Origin: Saccopteryx bilineata
Lineage: Eukaryota > Chordata > Mammalia > Chiroptera > Emballonuridae
DNA: 64,000 nt
Assembly (NCBI RefSeq): GCF_036850765.1
Contig: NC_089492.1
Coordinates: 167,274,296 to 167,338,295, forward strand
Reading direction: 5' to 3'
Part shown: piece after piece, positions 22,415 through 34,766 of the stretch
Numbering within the stretch: the stretch's first letter is position 1
Layout: every line of letters begins with the position of its first letter
The notes under the pieces: model-generated
Told to the model about the DNA's origin: nothing
What the model saw: only the letters and a program-made list of their open reading frames with translations
The model's database searches: none
Made by a program: the position numbers and the translations under genes

Positions 22415-23904
22415 AAGAAAATTAAGAAACTTGCCTGGGTCTCACAGAGTTTTGAGAATTGCAGGAGTTAGGAGGGGGATAGAAAAATATGAGGACAGGT
22501 AAGCTTTACCTGTTTCGTAGTTGTTTTTAAGGCCAAGCCCCAAACAGGTCACGGAACAGCTCTCTTTGTTTTCCTAGTAAGAGACCAGGCATGAGGTGGG
22601 GTGAGGGTGGGGGTAGCCAGAAAGTAAAGTAGAGGCCATGCACCCATCTGAGCAAACACGCCCATCACCACTTTCCTGTACTGGGTTCCAGAGTGGAAAA
22701 GAAAGGATCCAGGTGATTCTCTCTTCTTATCTCCTGTCATTCATGCCTATCCACCAACTTTTTACAAATTTTTACAGGTTAGGAGTAGCAGCAAACAGTC
22801 TTGGAACAGAATTAGATGTGGATAAAAGGAATCAAGCCCAGGACTAAGAAGTAAGGCACCTGATACTCTCCCTGCACCTCCCTCACCACTCCACTACTCA
22901 AGGCTGCCAGATGGAATAGATTTAAGAATATGCACCACCCTCAGTATCTACGCTTTACTTTGTAATCCTAAACCCATGCACCATAGAAAGTTTTGGTGTG
23001 CTCTGGATGGGACAGATCAGGAAGTGGCTGATTTTGCTCTGACTTCCCTTAGGCAGCCAGCCACCCGGGACTGTCTGAGATCCTGCACCGGAAAGTGCTA
23101 CAACATCCAGGAATCCAGATGCTACTTATTAAGACATTTTGAATTTGTACTGTTACATTAATTTGTCCAATTTTAAGAAAAAATTAGGCACTGATAGCTC
23201 TCTTGGCAATTTTCCACACTTCAGGAATCAAAATTCTCTACAACATACTGGTGAGAGCTGGACAGTTTTATTTCAACTCAGGGTATTGCTGAATCTGTTG
23301 ATGCATTCATTTAACAAACCTATAGTGAGCACCTACTGTGTGCTGTCCCAGTGACAGCTGCTGGATCTTCAGAGTCCCCCACTAGAGACAAATTATGACA
23401 ACAGTAAGCGACCAATTTGCAGGAAGAACAGGCATGCCTAGCACCATGGGAGCAGAGTGCAGGGTCAAGGCCACACAGAGGCTGACTGGCTGATGAGGTG
23501 TTTGCCATCACAGAGCAGAGTCAAGTTTCATCCACAGTCTGGCATCCATTTCTAGACTCAGATTCAAAGTGCAGCAGGACGCTTCCCAATAAATAAATCC
23601 ACACCACCCATCACACATCATTACATCCAAGGAAGTGGCAAGTGTTTCAGGAACCTGAGCATGTACAGTCAGGCCTGGCGTGAGAAGCCGGCCTCTCTGC
23701 CATCCTAGGGGCCAGACCAGAGTGAGTGCTCACCAGCTAAACTGAGCGCCAGTCGTTCAAGCAGTCACTCACCCCATGTAACAGATATTTATGCTGTGTC
23801 TATTGTCACCAGATACTGCTCTGGGGCCAGGGCTAAGAAAGGGATCAAACTCACTGCCATGTAGAGCTGACAGACTATGCAACCCAGTCAACAAAGGAGC
23901 AGAG
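22415..23904. other. Unassigned sequence without a gene
   Basis: No gene. Around 23,300-23,345, 'aacctatagtgagcacctactgtgtgct' resembles the start of an ancient MIR- or L2-like repeat. Nothing else is recognised. Confidence 0.35.
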
Positions 23905-24100
23905 CAAATGCTATACTGTGTGTCAGTTCCTGTCCCCAGTGCTGCACATGTGTCATCTTCACTACCACCCTATGACTGACCCCTTTACAAACATGGAAAT
24001 TGAGGTACAGAGAGGTCAGGTAACCTCCCCAAGGTCACCAGCTAGGAAGTGGAAGAGTCAGGGGTTTGAACCTAAGTAATACAGAGCCTGTGCTTTCAAC
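23905..24100 (-). repeat. MIR relic, well preserved
   Basis: 'tactgtgtgtcagttcctgt', 'ctttacaaacatggaaattgaggtacagagaggtcaggtaacctcccc', 'aaggtcaccagctaggaagtgg' and 'gtttgaacctaagtaatacagagcctgtgc' give the complete reverse MIR order. Confidence 0.8.
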
Positions 24101-24239
24101 AATAACACTCTACCACAAAATAAGTGTCAGTAATGTTATATTAGGAGGTGATAAATTCAAGAGGAAAAAAGTGACAGGAAGCAGGATAGAAAATGCTGAG
24201 GTATATATGTGGGAAGAGGTGGTTTGTATTTTTAATTAC

Positions 24240-24375
24240 AGTGGTCAGGAAAATCCTCAATATGAAGGAGCCACCTCAGCAAAGGCCTGAAAGAAGTGAG
24301 TGAGGTAAACATCTGGGGCAAGAGCATGACAAGACATGGAGAACAAGTGCAAAGGCCCTGAGGTTTAGAAAAAGT
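24240..24375 (+). repeat. Ancient unnamed mammalian repeat fragment
   Basis: 'cagcaaaggcctgaaagaagtgagtgagg…aacaagtgcaaaggccctgagg' matches the widespread unit also seen at 7280-8490, 25,930-26,110 and 31,050-31,110. Confidence 0.45.
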
Positions 24376-24599
24376 TTTGCTTTCAATTTCAACATGGGAG
24401 GTGGAGGGAGGGAATACCACCAAGCAATTCTCTGATACCAACTGAATGTCCTACAATTCTACTCAATGCTGACACTACCCAGAGATAGCAACAGAGTCCA
24501 TAGGCTAAGGGTTTACTCATACAAGATTATCCCTCCTCCCACCACTTCAGACACTAATAGCAAATCCAGTTTGTCACCTGTGCTTCTGACCAACCCACT

Positions 24600-24985
24600 A
24601 TAGATTAGACCTCCCAATGGTCCCTCTTCTCTGGGTTTGGTTAATATGCTAGAGTGTCTCACAGAACTCAAAACATTTTACCCACTGGATTACTATAAAA
24701 GCAGGTAACTTAGGAGCAGTCAGATGGAAGAGATAGATGCCCAAGGCAAGGGAGGGGAGAGGGCAGGGAGCTTCCATGCTCCCTCTGAGTGTGCCAGTCT
24801 GCCATGATCTCCACATGCTCACCAGCCCCGCAGCTCTCTGAGGCCTGTCCTTGCAGGTTTATATGATGGCTTCATTACATGGGCATGAGTGGTTAAATCA
24901 TCAGCCACTGGGGACTGACTCAAACTCTAGTTCCTCTTCTTCCTGAGAGGTCAGGGAGTTGAAAATCAGTCAACCAGACCTCATC
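24600..24985 (-). repeat. Ancient LTR-like repeat, tentative
   Basis: 'tatgctagagtgtctcacagaactc', 'gagcagtcagatggaagagatagatgcc' and 'ggcttcattacatgggcatgagtggttaaatcatcagccactgg' follow an old mammalian LTR-type consensus that I recognise but cannot name. The orientation is uncertain. Confidence 0.4.
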
Positions 24986-25199
24986 TTTAGGTTATTATAA
25001 GTCATAATGTCACAGAGAGCCTGCCTGGAGTCAGAAGCACCTGGAGTGGAGTAAGAGGCAAAGTAGAAAGTAGAATGAGATGAAACCAAAGGGGGGGGGG
25101 TAATGGGGAAGGGAAGTCACTCCAGACAGGGCCCTGGAGGGCATGATGAGGACCTGGGATATTTTCTGAATGACATGGGGAGCTGTGGTAACCATTATG

Positions 25200-25430
25200 T
25201 TTTCTGCCAAATATTTCCCCTCTGGCTACTCTTGGACTTCCCTTTCTTGTCCCTTTGAAGAAAAGTGTGGCCATGTGACTCACTCAGTCAACAAAATGGG
25301 AATAGAGGCAATGTGATCACTTTCAAGAAGAAACTTTAAACAAGATATAAGCTCTGCTGGGTGAAGTTGCTAAAATTTTGGTGTTGTTTGTTACTCAGCA
25401 ATCTAGCCCAAACTCATTGATACAGATTCC
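25200..25430 (+). repeat. Ancient MaLR-like LTR end, tentative
   Basis: 'gtggccatgtgactcactcagtcaacaaaatggg' to 'aaaattttggtgttgtttgttactcagcaatctagcc' resembles old LTR 3' regions and the sequence at 10,060-10,255. Confidence 0.35.
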
Positions 25431-25533
25431 AAGAGAGGTTTTTAGAAAGAGGAATTCTGGCAGGACTGTTCTGGCAGTGGCTGGTGCTCAGAACAGACAG
25501 ATTTTGGAAGCAGAGAAAAGAAAGTATTGTTAA

Positions 25534-25900
25534 GCCTGACCAGGTGGTGGTGCAGTGGATAAAGCATCAGACTGGGACACAGAGGACTCAGGTTTGAAAC
25601 CCTGAGGTCGACGGCTTGAGTGTAGGCTCATCCAGCTTGAGCAAGGGGTCGCTGGCTTGAGTGTGGGATCATAGACATGACCCCATGGTCACTGGCTTGA
25701 AGCCAAGGTCGCTGGCTTGAGCAAGTGGTTAATCACTCTGCCATGGCCCCCCAATCAAAGCACATATGAAAAAGCAATCAATGAACAACTAAGGTGCTAC
25801 AATGAAGAATTGATGGTTCTCATCTCTCTCCCTTCCTGTCTGTCCCTCCTTGACCCTCTCTCTGACTCTGTCTCTGTCAAAAAAAAAAAAAAAAAAAAAG
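25534..25900 (+). repeat. tRNA-derived bat SINE, long type
   Basis: Head 'gcctgaccaggtggtggtgcagtggataaagcatc', box B 'aggtttgaaaccc', repeated 'ggtcgctggcttgag' body, 'caatcaaagcacatatgaaaaagcaatcaatgaacaac', CT-rich end and A20 tail. Confidence 0.88.
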
Positions 25901-25929
25901 AGAGAGAGAGAGAAACGAAAGCATAGCTA

Positions 25930-26110
25930 TAATCTGGTATAGAGATTAAGACGATGGTCTATGGATTGTGGGCAATAATGGGAATAATAAAAGTGATCAG
26001 ATTCTAGATACATTACATTGTACCACTGGGATTTGCTAATGAACTGAATATTGGATGGAAAACAAAGGAGTCAATGATCCCAAGGTTTTGGATGTAGGCA
26101 GCTAGAAGTT
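25930..26110 (+). repeat. Ancient unnamed mammalian repeat fragment
   Basis: 'gatcagattctagatacattac…gggatttgctaatgaactgaatattggatgg…aaaggagtcaatgatcccaaggttttgg' belongs to the same ancient unit as 24,240-24,375. The SINE at 25,534 lies between the two pieces. Confidence 0.45.
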
Positions 26111-26329
26111 ATGAGAAAGCTGCCACCTTCCAAGCCCCACACACAACATGCCACATACTCACACTTCAAAAACAGAACTAAATGTTTTATGTGGCAGGCA
26201 GAATGCCTGAAAGAGTCATTTCTCTTGGAGAAGCAATGCCCTTTTCAGGCAGCTTATTTCAAAATGGAAATACCCACAGAAGAGGTTGTTCAATGGGGAC
26301 TGATTCTTTTCTAGTAATTTGCCATTTAA

Positions 26330-26455
26330 AGACACCCTTGAAATAATCTAATCCTGGCTTCTGGTTTCATTGGAAGAAACTGGGATCCAGAGGGTAAGAG
26401 ACCTTGCCCAAGGTCATGTAGAAAATTAGAGTTGGACTGATCTCCAGAGAGGACT
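26330..26455 (-). repeat. MIR-like relic
   Basis: 'tcattggaagaaactgggatccagagggtaagagaccttgcccaaggtcatgtagaaaattagag' keeps the reverse MIR order. Confidence 0.55.
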
Positions 26456-26729
26456 CCTGCCTCTGAGTGCATTGCTTCCTCCCCTGCCTCTCATCCAGTC
26501 TGGGCGGGGGACTCCTGGCTGTGCTCAGACCTGGGAGGGGTGCAGGGAAGAGAGGGGAGCCACATAAAGGAAGCATCGTCTCCTTCACTATTTGGCATGG
26601 ACCCGTCCTGACAGGACTCCAGTGCATCTTCCTTCAAGGTCGCAAATCACATTAACCTTGGCTTTGATTGTCCTGAACCAAAGACAAAACCTGAGAAGAA
26701 AAATTGAAAAAAAGTTAAAAAGTGAATAA

Positions 26730-27068
26730 GCCTGATCAGTGGTGGCACAGTGGATAGAACATCGACCCTTAATGCTGAGGTCCCTAGTTCAAAGCCCCAA
26801 GGTCACCAGCTTGAGCACAGGGTTGCCAGCTTGAATCCAAAGGTCACTGGCTTGAGCCCAAGGTCACTAGCTTGAGTCCAAAGGTCACTGGCTTGAGCCC
26901 AAGGCCACTGGCTTGAGTCAAAGTTCATTGGCTTGAACAAGGGGTCACTGGCTCGGCTGGAACTCTTCTTTGGTCAAGGCACATATGAAAAATCAATCAA
27001 TGAACAGCTAAGGTATTACAACTAAGAGCTGATGCTTCTCATCTCTCTCCTTTCCTGTCTCTCTCTCA
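26730..27068 (+). repeat. tRNA-derived bat SINE with internal tandem array
   Basis: Head 'gcctgatcagtggtggcacagtggatagaac', then about seven successive copies of a roughly 20-bp unit close to 'ggtcactggcttgagcccaa' (about 26,805-26,960), more than in the sister copies at 25,534 or 30,428. It then continues 'ggtcaaggcacatatgaaaaatcaatcaatg' to a CT-rich end. Confidence 0.85.
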
Positions 27069-27079
27069 AAAAGACTGTT

Positions 27080-27082
<3 letters not shown>

Positions 27083-27110
<28 letters not shown>
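27083..27110. repeat. (TG)n microsatellite
   Basis: About 14 uninterrupted TG units just after the SINE end. Confidence 0.95.
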
Positions 27111-29129
27111 CACATCTACCAAGCATGGAGCACATTCAAGTCCCTTCCTCCCCCTGTCTTCTTTGGTGTTTTCCTGCCTGGCCAGCTCTGTGTCATTCCC
27201 TTGCATTCTTTGAGCAGCTCCCCAGGGGTCGAGCACAGCTGAGAACAGACTGTGCCAGCATGCCTCTTCATAGCCTAGCACACTGTACTCTCGCACACCA
27301 ACTAGAATCATTTGTATTATGCATTTTTATGTCCTGCTTCAAATTTACAAAGTGCCCGGTTATAATTTTTATTAGATTTTTATTATTAGTTGTACCTTTT
27401 AAAACAGCCATTTGAAACATTTTACACTGAAACCCCTCTCTGACTTCTGCAAATCTTAGACAATACCCATTTTTAGTGACTTTTGTCTTAGACTTCCTCT
27501 GGGGTCCAGGGAAGCCACATTGCCTTTTTAGGTAGTAGCGGCCAGAAATTTCCCACATGTAGCAGAGTGGTAGGAGGTGACAGGAAGGTTTAGACCTGAC
27601 CCTCCTAAGAAGAAGGTAAAGAATAAGCTGAAGGGGAAAACGTGACAAACGAGACTCACAGCCTCAGAGACCAGAGAGCAACTCCCAGAGCCACTGGCGG
27701 CTGAGGGACAGTTTTAATGTTTACCAGGCCCCCGTTTTGGAAAAATGTGTAAAATAAACTGAAATGGTGTTAGCCTTTCCTTCTGAAGTTTAAATGAACA
27801 TTTGCATTATATAAAAGTGCGGAAAAGTACATCAAAGCCTATAAAAATGTTAACGAAGACAGATGATCTTGCTTTCATTGGAAAAGAAATGTCCCCATAA
27901 AAAGGCATAATCTGAGCCTCATGCCCCTGTGAAGAGACTGGGAAGTACTGTCCTGAATGTCCTGGGTGTACCGTCCTTTCTTTCAATGCAAACCAAATTT
28001 GTCTTTCTTTGCGCACGTGCGGGGAGACTGCGAAAGACACACCTAGAACAATGTGACCTTGTGCACTTTTTCTGGACACACAGCCTGTTTCATATATTAA
28101 CTAACTGCTTTCTAAATTCCATTAAAGACAAGACCAGATGGACTGTTTTCAGTTGTCACCTCCATTTACACCTTCATTTACTCCACCCTAACAGATTCCA
28201 GCTATTAGGAAAGAACAGTATTTAACTCTCATTATAATAAAGATGTCTCTATAATGAATATCCCAAACAACGGCCCATTTCTGAGCATAATTTTACTCAA
28301 TTCAATGTAACAGCTATGGCTGAAGACATATTCCACCCGGTGCTGCAGGTGTTAAGATCTGCTGACGCAAAGGTGAAAAAGCCACAGAGCTGATCTCAGA
28401 GGCCTCAATGTTTGAAATGACAAAATTCCAACCCAACAAATGAACTGTGAAGTTTATTCTGATGGGCCCTACTCTAGAATTCCATGTGGGGATGGTAGTC
28501 TTACCCTCTGGGAATTTTTGTTTTGTTTTGTTTTTTTTCATCCTGCAGTTGTTTGGTCCAGGGCCTGATGGCTCCCTGAAGGCTCTATCACAGGGATGTT
28601 TGTGACAACACAGACTCATGTCCAAGGGGGACTGAGGAGACCTCCTCATCACCTCAATCATACTAATCAGGTCTGACAGTACGAGACCGGCATTGACACC
28701 TCGTGGCTGAACCAGGACTTAGCTGCACCAAAAGCCACATCTGAAGCAGGGTTGAGCCAGCTCTTTGCCCATCCTAGGACCTTGCTGGCAAAGGACCTTT
28801 TTATTTCATCTTAGTGGAGAAGGACAAAACACAAGAGCTTCTCTTCCAGGGCCTCTTGTGCAGGCATTTTTTCCCTCACCACAAAATGTGTTTCTTTGTT
28901 TAAAAAAACAAATGGACTTGCTGCTCCAACCACCTTGGTATCTGGCTCTGGGCCCAGAACTAGAGGGTAACGGGGAAGCTGAAATGTGTGTCTGGGTTCT
29001 GTGGTTCCAGAGTGGTGACGCTTCCCAAACCAGAGTGGGCCCTGTGCATACTGTCAGGCTGGCCAAGCTGGCCACCCCCTCTCTGTCGCCCCCAGCTTGG
29101 TCTGAGCAGGAGGAGCTGCATTGGTGGAA
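27111..29129. other. Unassigned sequence without a gene
   Basis: No defensible gene. The 155-codon plus frame at 28,765-29,232 is the longest; it has no domain and its 3' third runs through a MIR relic. The 126-codon minus frame at 27,268-27,648 also lacks a recognisable motif. Confidence 0.4.
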
Positions 29130-29139
29130 TCACATAATG

Positions 29140-29320
29140 ACCCCTGCATGGAGCACTCACTATGTGCCCAGGGGCACCCCTTCCCTGCGCCATCTTGGTT
29201 TAATTTCTCCATGTTTCCACGTGCATCCCTAACAGAGATTTGCGTCCTCTCAGAAATCTGACGCTCAGAGAGGTTAAGTAACTTGCCCAAGGTCATACAG
29301 GTAGTAAATGGCTGAGAGAG
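29140..29320 (-). repeat. MIR relic
   Basis: 'gagcactcactatgtgcccaggggcac', 'gacgctcagagaggttaagtaacttgcccaaggtcatacaggtagtaaatggc' is the reverse MIR core, well kept. Confidence 0.8.
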
Positions 29321-29790
29321 AATAAAGAAGCCTAAGATAAAAGAACTTTGAAACCCACAGCCTAAACTCTAACCCTCTACAGCCACATTTTTTATGCTTT
29401 TATTAAAAAAAGGCAAAGAAGAAAATTTCTTGGAAAAATATATAACTTGGCTTTTACCAAGGTATTCCCAGTCCTGCAGTCCTGTTGCATGAGCCCAGGA
29501 CTCCCCTCCTTCCTTGCTGGAGACATTGCCATGGGAGGCAACAGGGCATATACCTGCTTAGAGGCCAGAGAAGCCACTCTGTCAGAAAAATGTTCCCCCT
29601 AATGCATTTTCTCCTTAATAAAGATAACATTTTGGAAGTCAAATCATATACTTTGTGGAATACACCGCACAATAATAGCTGTGATTAATCTGTCAGAGAG
29701 TGTAGAATGGGATGCTAATAAGAAGAAATAAACCCCTGCTGAAGAGCAGACTCATCTCTGCACGTGAGAACTTTTAAAATGAGCATGCCA

Positions 29791-30005
29791 GGCCTGACCT
29801 GTGGTGGCGCAGTGGATAAAGCGTCGACCTGGAAATGCTGAGGTCGCCGGTTCGAAACCCTGGGCTTGCCTGGTCAAGGCACATATGGGAGTTGATGCTT
29901 CCAGCTCCTCCCCTTTCTCTCTCTCTGTCTCTCTCTCCTCTCTCTCCCTCTCTCTCCTCTCTAAAAATGAATAAATAAATAAATAAATTTAAAAAATAAA
30001 TAAAT
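29791..30005 (+). repeat. Short bat SINE subfamily, young copy
   Basis: Head 'ggcctgacctgtggtggcgcagtggataaagcg', box B 'cggttcgaaaccc', 'gcctggtcaaggcacatatgggagttgatgcttcc', (CT)n and a (AAAT)n tail. The target-site duplication is aaaatgagcatgcca (29,776-29,790) and aaaatgaacatgcca (30,006-30,020), one mismatch. Confidence 0.92.
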
Positions 30006-30427
30006 AAAATGAACATGCCAATAAATAGCTCTTCATCCTGGAATAAAGGCTCTGTGGGCTGGCAGAGCGCAGGAGGAAAGACAGTCGGACACACCTGTGC
30101 CCAGAAGACCCGTAGACAAGAAGGCTGCCTATTTGCAGCCATGTCTCTCAAGCCTTACAAATAGGCATCATTTAATTGACAGGTGTTGGGCTCAAAAAGC
30201 AAAGAAACTGGAATTAAGAGCTCAGATCTTTCCGATTCTAAAGTTTAGGATTTTTTTTTTGCTTTGTTTTGGGGTTTTGTTTTGTTTTTGCTTCTCTTGG
30301 GAGAAGATTTAAGCTAAGAAAAATACTGTGATTATGCATGTTTCACTAACAGCCACAGGAAGGCAAATGAAGAATTAAAGAGCACGTGTGTAAATGCACA
30401 GTTAAGTAACTTTTAAGAATGAGACAG

Positions 30428-30757
30428 CCTGACCAGGTGGTGGCGCAGTGGATGGAGCGTCGAACTGGGATGCGGAAGGACCCAGGTTCAAGACCCCGAG
30501 GTCGCCAGCTTGAGCACGGGCTCATCTGGCTTGAGCAAAGAGCTCACCAGCTTGGACCTAAGGTCGCTGGCTCCAGCAGGGGGTTACTCGGTCTGCTGAA
30601 GGCCCACGGTCAAGGCACATGTGAGAAAGCAATCAATGAACAACTAAGAAGTCGCAACGCGCAATGAGAAACTGATGATTGATGCTTCTCATCTCTCTCC
30701 GTTCCTGTCTGTCTGTCCCTGTCTATCTCTGCCTCTGTAAAAAAAAAAAAAAAAAAA
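30428..30757 (+). repeat. tRNA-derived bat SINE, long type, young copy
   Basis: Reference-quality copy: 'cctgaccaggtggtggcgcagtggatggagcgtcg', box B 'aggttcaagacc', the 'gaggtcgccagcttgagc' body, 'ggtcaaggcacatgtgagaaagcaatcaatgaacaac', CT-rich end and A-tail. A perfect 13-bp target-site duplication, aagaatgagacag, lies at 30,415-30,427 and 30,758-30,770. Confidence 0.93.
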
Positions 30758-30770
30758 AAGAATGAGACAG

Positions 30771-31110
30771 CTACTGTGTGCAAGCATAATGTTCGGTGCT
30801 GGGGATGACATGGCCCCTGCTACCCCAGAGATTAGCTTTTTGGGGGAGAAAGGAGGCTAAACAAGCAGACAGGCCTTTATAATCAAGTGTGAATGTGGTG
30901 GAGGCCCCATCAGAGAGGACAATGGAGACAAAGAAGACAACCCTGACCCAGACTTGTGCAGTCAGGCTGCCTCCAAACATCACATCTGCACTGAGCTCTC
31001 AGAGATGAGCTGAGGTCAGCTTACTAAAGGTAACACAGAGCAGGGAAAATATTGCAGGGAAAGGAAGGAGCACGTGCAAAGGCCCTGAGACAAGAGAGAG
31101 TGTAATCAAT
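30771..31110 (+). repeat. Ancient unnamed mammalian repeat fragment
   Basis: 'gtgctggggatgacatggcccctgctacc…ggctaaacaagcagac…cacgtgcaaaggccctgagac' follows the ancient unit also seen at 24,240. The SINE at 30,428 inserted at its edge. Confidence 0.45.
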
Positions 31111-33239
31111 TGGAAGGCTATACAATTTGCTTGGTAACAAATAAAAAATGCTTTCAGGGTCTCTCTACAGACCCTCTGCTTCCCCCAATATTATCTTCAC
31201 TCGGTTTATAGGTGAGCACTTCCCTGTTGTGAGTCAGTCCGCTGAAATGCAACACCCCCAAAAACCAATGGACCTCAGTCCTTTTCATCTCTGGCCATTT
31301 CCTAAGAGGAGGATTGAGACCCAAGGGTGATCATAGGTCCCCCAGAGGGAGGCAATTTTTGCCAGACTCACTTTGGCAGAAGGTAAAGTCATGCTCCAAC
31401 CAAAACTCTAGTCAGAAAAGTGGTCTCTGCAGCAGTGCTATGTTTCTCCATCACCCACACCTGCACCATTGCACACAGAGGAGGCATGCCTCCAGTACCT
31501 GAAAGGTGTCCCCACAACTCCTTGCTGGTTTTAACTGCTGCTTACTTAACAGGGATGCAGTCTGGGATTGAGTGGGGCAGAAGGAGGACAGCCAGGGTCA
31601 CAATGGCATTAAACTAACCATACACCTGGGTGGCATACGGTCATCTTAGCTTCTGCTACACTGACATCAAACAATTTTAGAAAACTTGAGACTGGGTTAT
31701 TTAAGAATTTTTTCAAGTATTAGTCAATAAGGTGCAGTAATGAGGTCACAGCTTTGCAGGTCAACAGACTAGGCTAGTTATTTGCTAGCTGTGTGACCTC
31801 AAGCGGGTTCCCTGAGCATTCATTCATTCATTCATTCATTCATTCATTCATTCATGTAACATACATTTATTGGGGAGCCACTAGAGTCCTGGTGTCAATA
31901 AATGCTGGGAATTGGGAGTTCCCAGGGTTTTGTAACATAGTGGGGATGGCAGACTATCTCCTATTATATGGATGAAATAGGATCTGGATAGACAATATAT
32001 TCCCTGTTTGTTGCATTTCCCATTTCTTCCTCCCCTACTGCCAGGGGAATGTGGTTTTCATGGAAGAACTTTGGGATTGTTACAGCTGGAATGCCTAGAG
32101 AAATAGTCAATATTCAGCTTTCCACTTCTAGAATGGGATTTTTGAGTCCATAGTAGACATCCTTAGGAGAAAAAAAGTTTTCCTGAATTCCTTAAGCTAC
32201 CACTAGGGTAGCAAGTGCCAGGCTCAGAGGACTTGACTAGAGTCTCACTGGAAGCCTGACACAGAGAGAGCTCAGGAGTGACTCGAGAGGAGCGGTGACT
32301 AGGGCATGGAGGAGGGAAGAGCACTCCCCTCTTTCCAGAGTGGAGAATGGGGACAGAGACAGGCTAGGCCAGGTGGTGACTGGCCAAGGTCTTTGTTTTC
32401 CCTCACTCTTGGACTTGCACCTGCATGTGGGGGATATGACAGAGACAGGTAGCAAGGAGAGAACCAAAGAATCTTGGAAGGAGTGGTCTGTGTCCTGGGC
32501 TCTGTCTTTGGGAGATGCCCCACGGCCGTGTCGGTGCCAACATGGTAGAGGAATGGGCCTTCCCTCCAAGGAGAGACGTTGAGATAAGACCCCTAGTTCC
32601 CCTCAGCCTGTACAGGACATGCAGATATCACTAGCCTTACATCGGTCCTGACCTCCAAACCTTTGTGTTGCATGGTTGAGTGTTCCATGGGCCTCTCAAG
32701 TCCTAACCTGAAGACCTCTACTGCCCAGTCCATGGTTCAGGCTCTACCTTCAAATACCCCATGTCCATCATTGGCCCCAGCATTGACCTGATCAGGAAAA
32801 TCAAGAATCAAGGGGACATCCAGGAGCCCCCATCCTCTCCCTCGTCTCCCATCCGACCATTTGTCCAACCGTTCCCCGTGTCCTCACACATTTCTCCCGA
32901 ATTTACTCTGACTGCATCTCATCTCTGTGCTGAGCTCCCAGCACTCCACTCACACATCAGCACAGGTGCTCACTGGGATCCGAACTTTGTTTCATCCAAG
33001 TAAAGCAAGCTGGGAGGAGACAGGGGAAGGCTGGGTGGTGCTGGGCTAAGAATGGGTAACAAGGTATTGGCACCACTGCCCATATGCCCTTAGATCTCAC
33101 ATTACTGTGCGCACTGACTGCCTTTTTCTACCAGCACCCTGGGGCTGCTGAAGTGTGTTCAACAGATACAGGAAGAGGACTACTCATGGTGGGGGGGAGG
33201 GTCAGTCCCTCCCCTCAAATAGCCTTCAGCCAGTCTGGA
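31111..33239. other. Unassigned sequence without a gene
   Basis: Holds a MIR relic at about 31,745-31,815 ('agctgtgtgacctcaagcgggttccc') and an (ATTC)n microsatellite. Frames at 32,237-32,582 on opposite strands overlap and show no domain. Confidence 0.4.
31818..31854. repeat. (ATTC)n microsatellite
   Basis: About nine 'attc' units following a MIR relic. Confidence 0.93.
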
Positions 33240-33359
33240 ATGGGGGTTGGTGGATAAATGCCCCAGCTCCCTCATTCCTCATAAGAGAGGTACTGAGAAT
33301 GCAGAATGACTATGGACCCCAGGTGGTCTCCCTGCACCTGGCCATACAGTCTGCAATCC

Positions 33360-33560
33360 AGGCCCTCCTTGACCTCGCCCATGACTTTCCAGCTGTATCT
33401 CCTGCCACTTCCTGCCCCATTAATTCTGAACTGCCTGCAGCTTCTCACACGCGATGTATTGTTTCACCCTCGCACACCTTAGTTCAAGCTGTTCCCTCTG
33501 CTTGAAACGATGCCCGTCCCAACATTCTTTCCTGACTCTCACCCATGTTTCACAGCTTAG
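33360..33560 (+). repeat. L2 relic
   Basis: 'aagctgttccctctgcttgaaacgatgcccgtcccaacattc' followed by 'catgtttcacagcttagctcaggc' is the conserved L2 stretch upstream of its 3' end. Confidence 0.65.
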
Positions 33561-34054
33561 CTCAGGCAATAACTCATCTACAAATAGTTATTAAGTATCT
33601 GCCATGGGCTAGACTGCTACGGGACTACCTAGAACGGGCACCCTGTTGTGACTTGGGGGACCAGGGAAAGGATATCATCAGAAGTGTCATCTAAGTTCTA
33701 AGAGATGAGTTTTAGAGAGAGAGGAACAGACCAGGTGGAGAGGGAGGTGGGAAGGAGGGTGACAGTTTTTAAGGCACTAGAAATGGTGCATAGGGCCCAG
33801 AGGTGGCAGCTCAATTTGCTAAATGAACCAAAATAAATAAATAAATGACCAAGGTTGGAGTTGAAGCAAAGTAAAAATAAGTAGCAAAAGAGGAAGAAGA
33901 AGGGGCATGTGGGGGCAAATGAAGGGGCTTCCTAAGTCACTTTAAAGAACATGGCGCTTTGGCTGGTACAATAGGACAACAGTGCATAGTCCCTGAAGCG
34001 CCACGTTGGTCAAATGCTCATCCTCTGAGCTTGCTTATCTGCCCTGGGCTATGC

Positions 34055-34165
34055 CTCCTCAGTTTGTGTTTGCTTCCCCATCGGACAGCAAGTTTCTACA
34101 GGGCAGGAAACACTTCTTGATCTGTTTCTTTGTACCTAACACAGATCCTGCCCCAGAATTGGACT
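34055..34165 (+). repeat. L2 3' end relic
   Basis: 'gacagcaagtttctacagggcaggaaacacttcttgatctgtttctttgtacctaacacagatcctg…aataaatgcatgg' is the L2 terminus. Confidence 0.65.
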
Positions 34166-34637
34166 GTAATAAATGCATGGAGTTGGACCACTGAGATGAC
34201 AGAGAGCCACCCAGGATGTGGCCAAGCCTGCCTGGCCCAGATTCTACCAGAGAAGCCTTACAAAGGAGGGCATGAGGCTCCACCTGCCCTGGCACCACAA
34301 AATCCTAATTGTCAGCATGGCACCACGTGATGGGGAAGAGCAGCTGCGAATCTCTATAGGTGGAATGTGACCACTGGGGGCCCCTGCCCAGGAGCATCTC
34401 TGCGGCAACCCCAACAGCAACGCCCTGATGTCTGGGCTGGTGGGGGCTACAGAGAAAGGATGTGGAGGAAGACCCTGGATGGACAGCAGGGCTGTGTGGG
34501 CTTGTGAGGAGCCCTGGGTGCCTGCCCTAGTGCAAGAGGAGCCGGAGAACCACAGAGGTGTGTGTTCTTGGTATCTCAGCCTCATCTCCAAACCAAGCTC
34601 ACCCAAATCACAATTTTCTTTCTATGAGCCTAGCAGA

Positions 34638-34766
34638 CAGGGTGAAGCAAAAGTAAGTTTATAGTTGTGAGTATGTAAAACACAGAGCTTATTCTTGTAT
34701 TACTATTTCTTAATTATTGTATTATTTTCCATACAAACAACTGTAAACCTACTTTTGCCCACCCTG
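34638..34766. mobile_element. mariner-type MITE
   Basis: 129 bp. The left end CAGGGTGAAGCAAAAGTAAG and the reverse complement of the right end, CAGGGTGGGCAAAAGTAGG, are inverted repeats of about 30 bp that continue to 'tttacagttgt'. The right flank is TA (34,767-34,768); the left flank reads GA, one change from the TA target expected for Tc1/mariner. The interior is AT-rich and non-coding. Confidence 0.82.

Noticed and set aside
28765..29232. 155-codon plus-strand frame, longest outside repeats and the island
   Set aside because: No domain, no splice context, a competing frame on the minus strand, and its end runs through a MIR relic.
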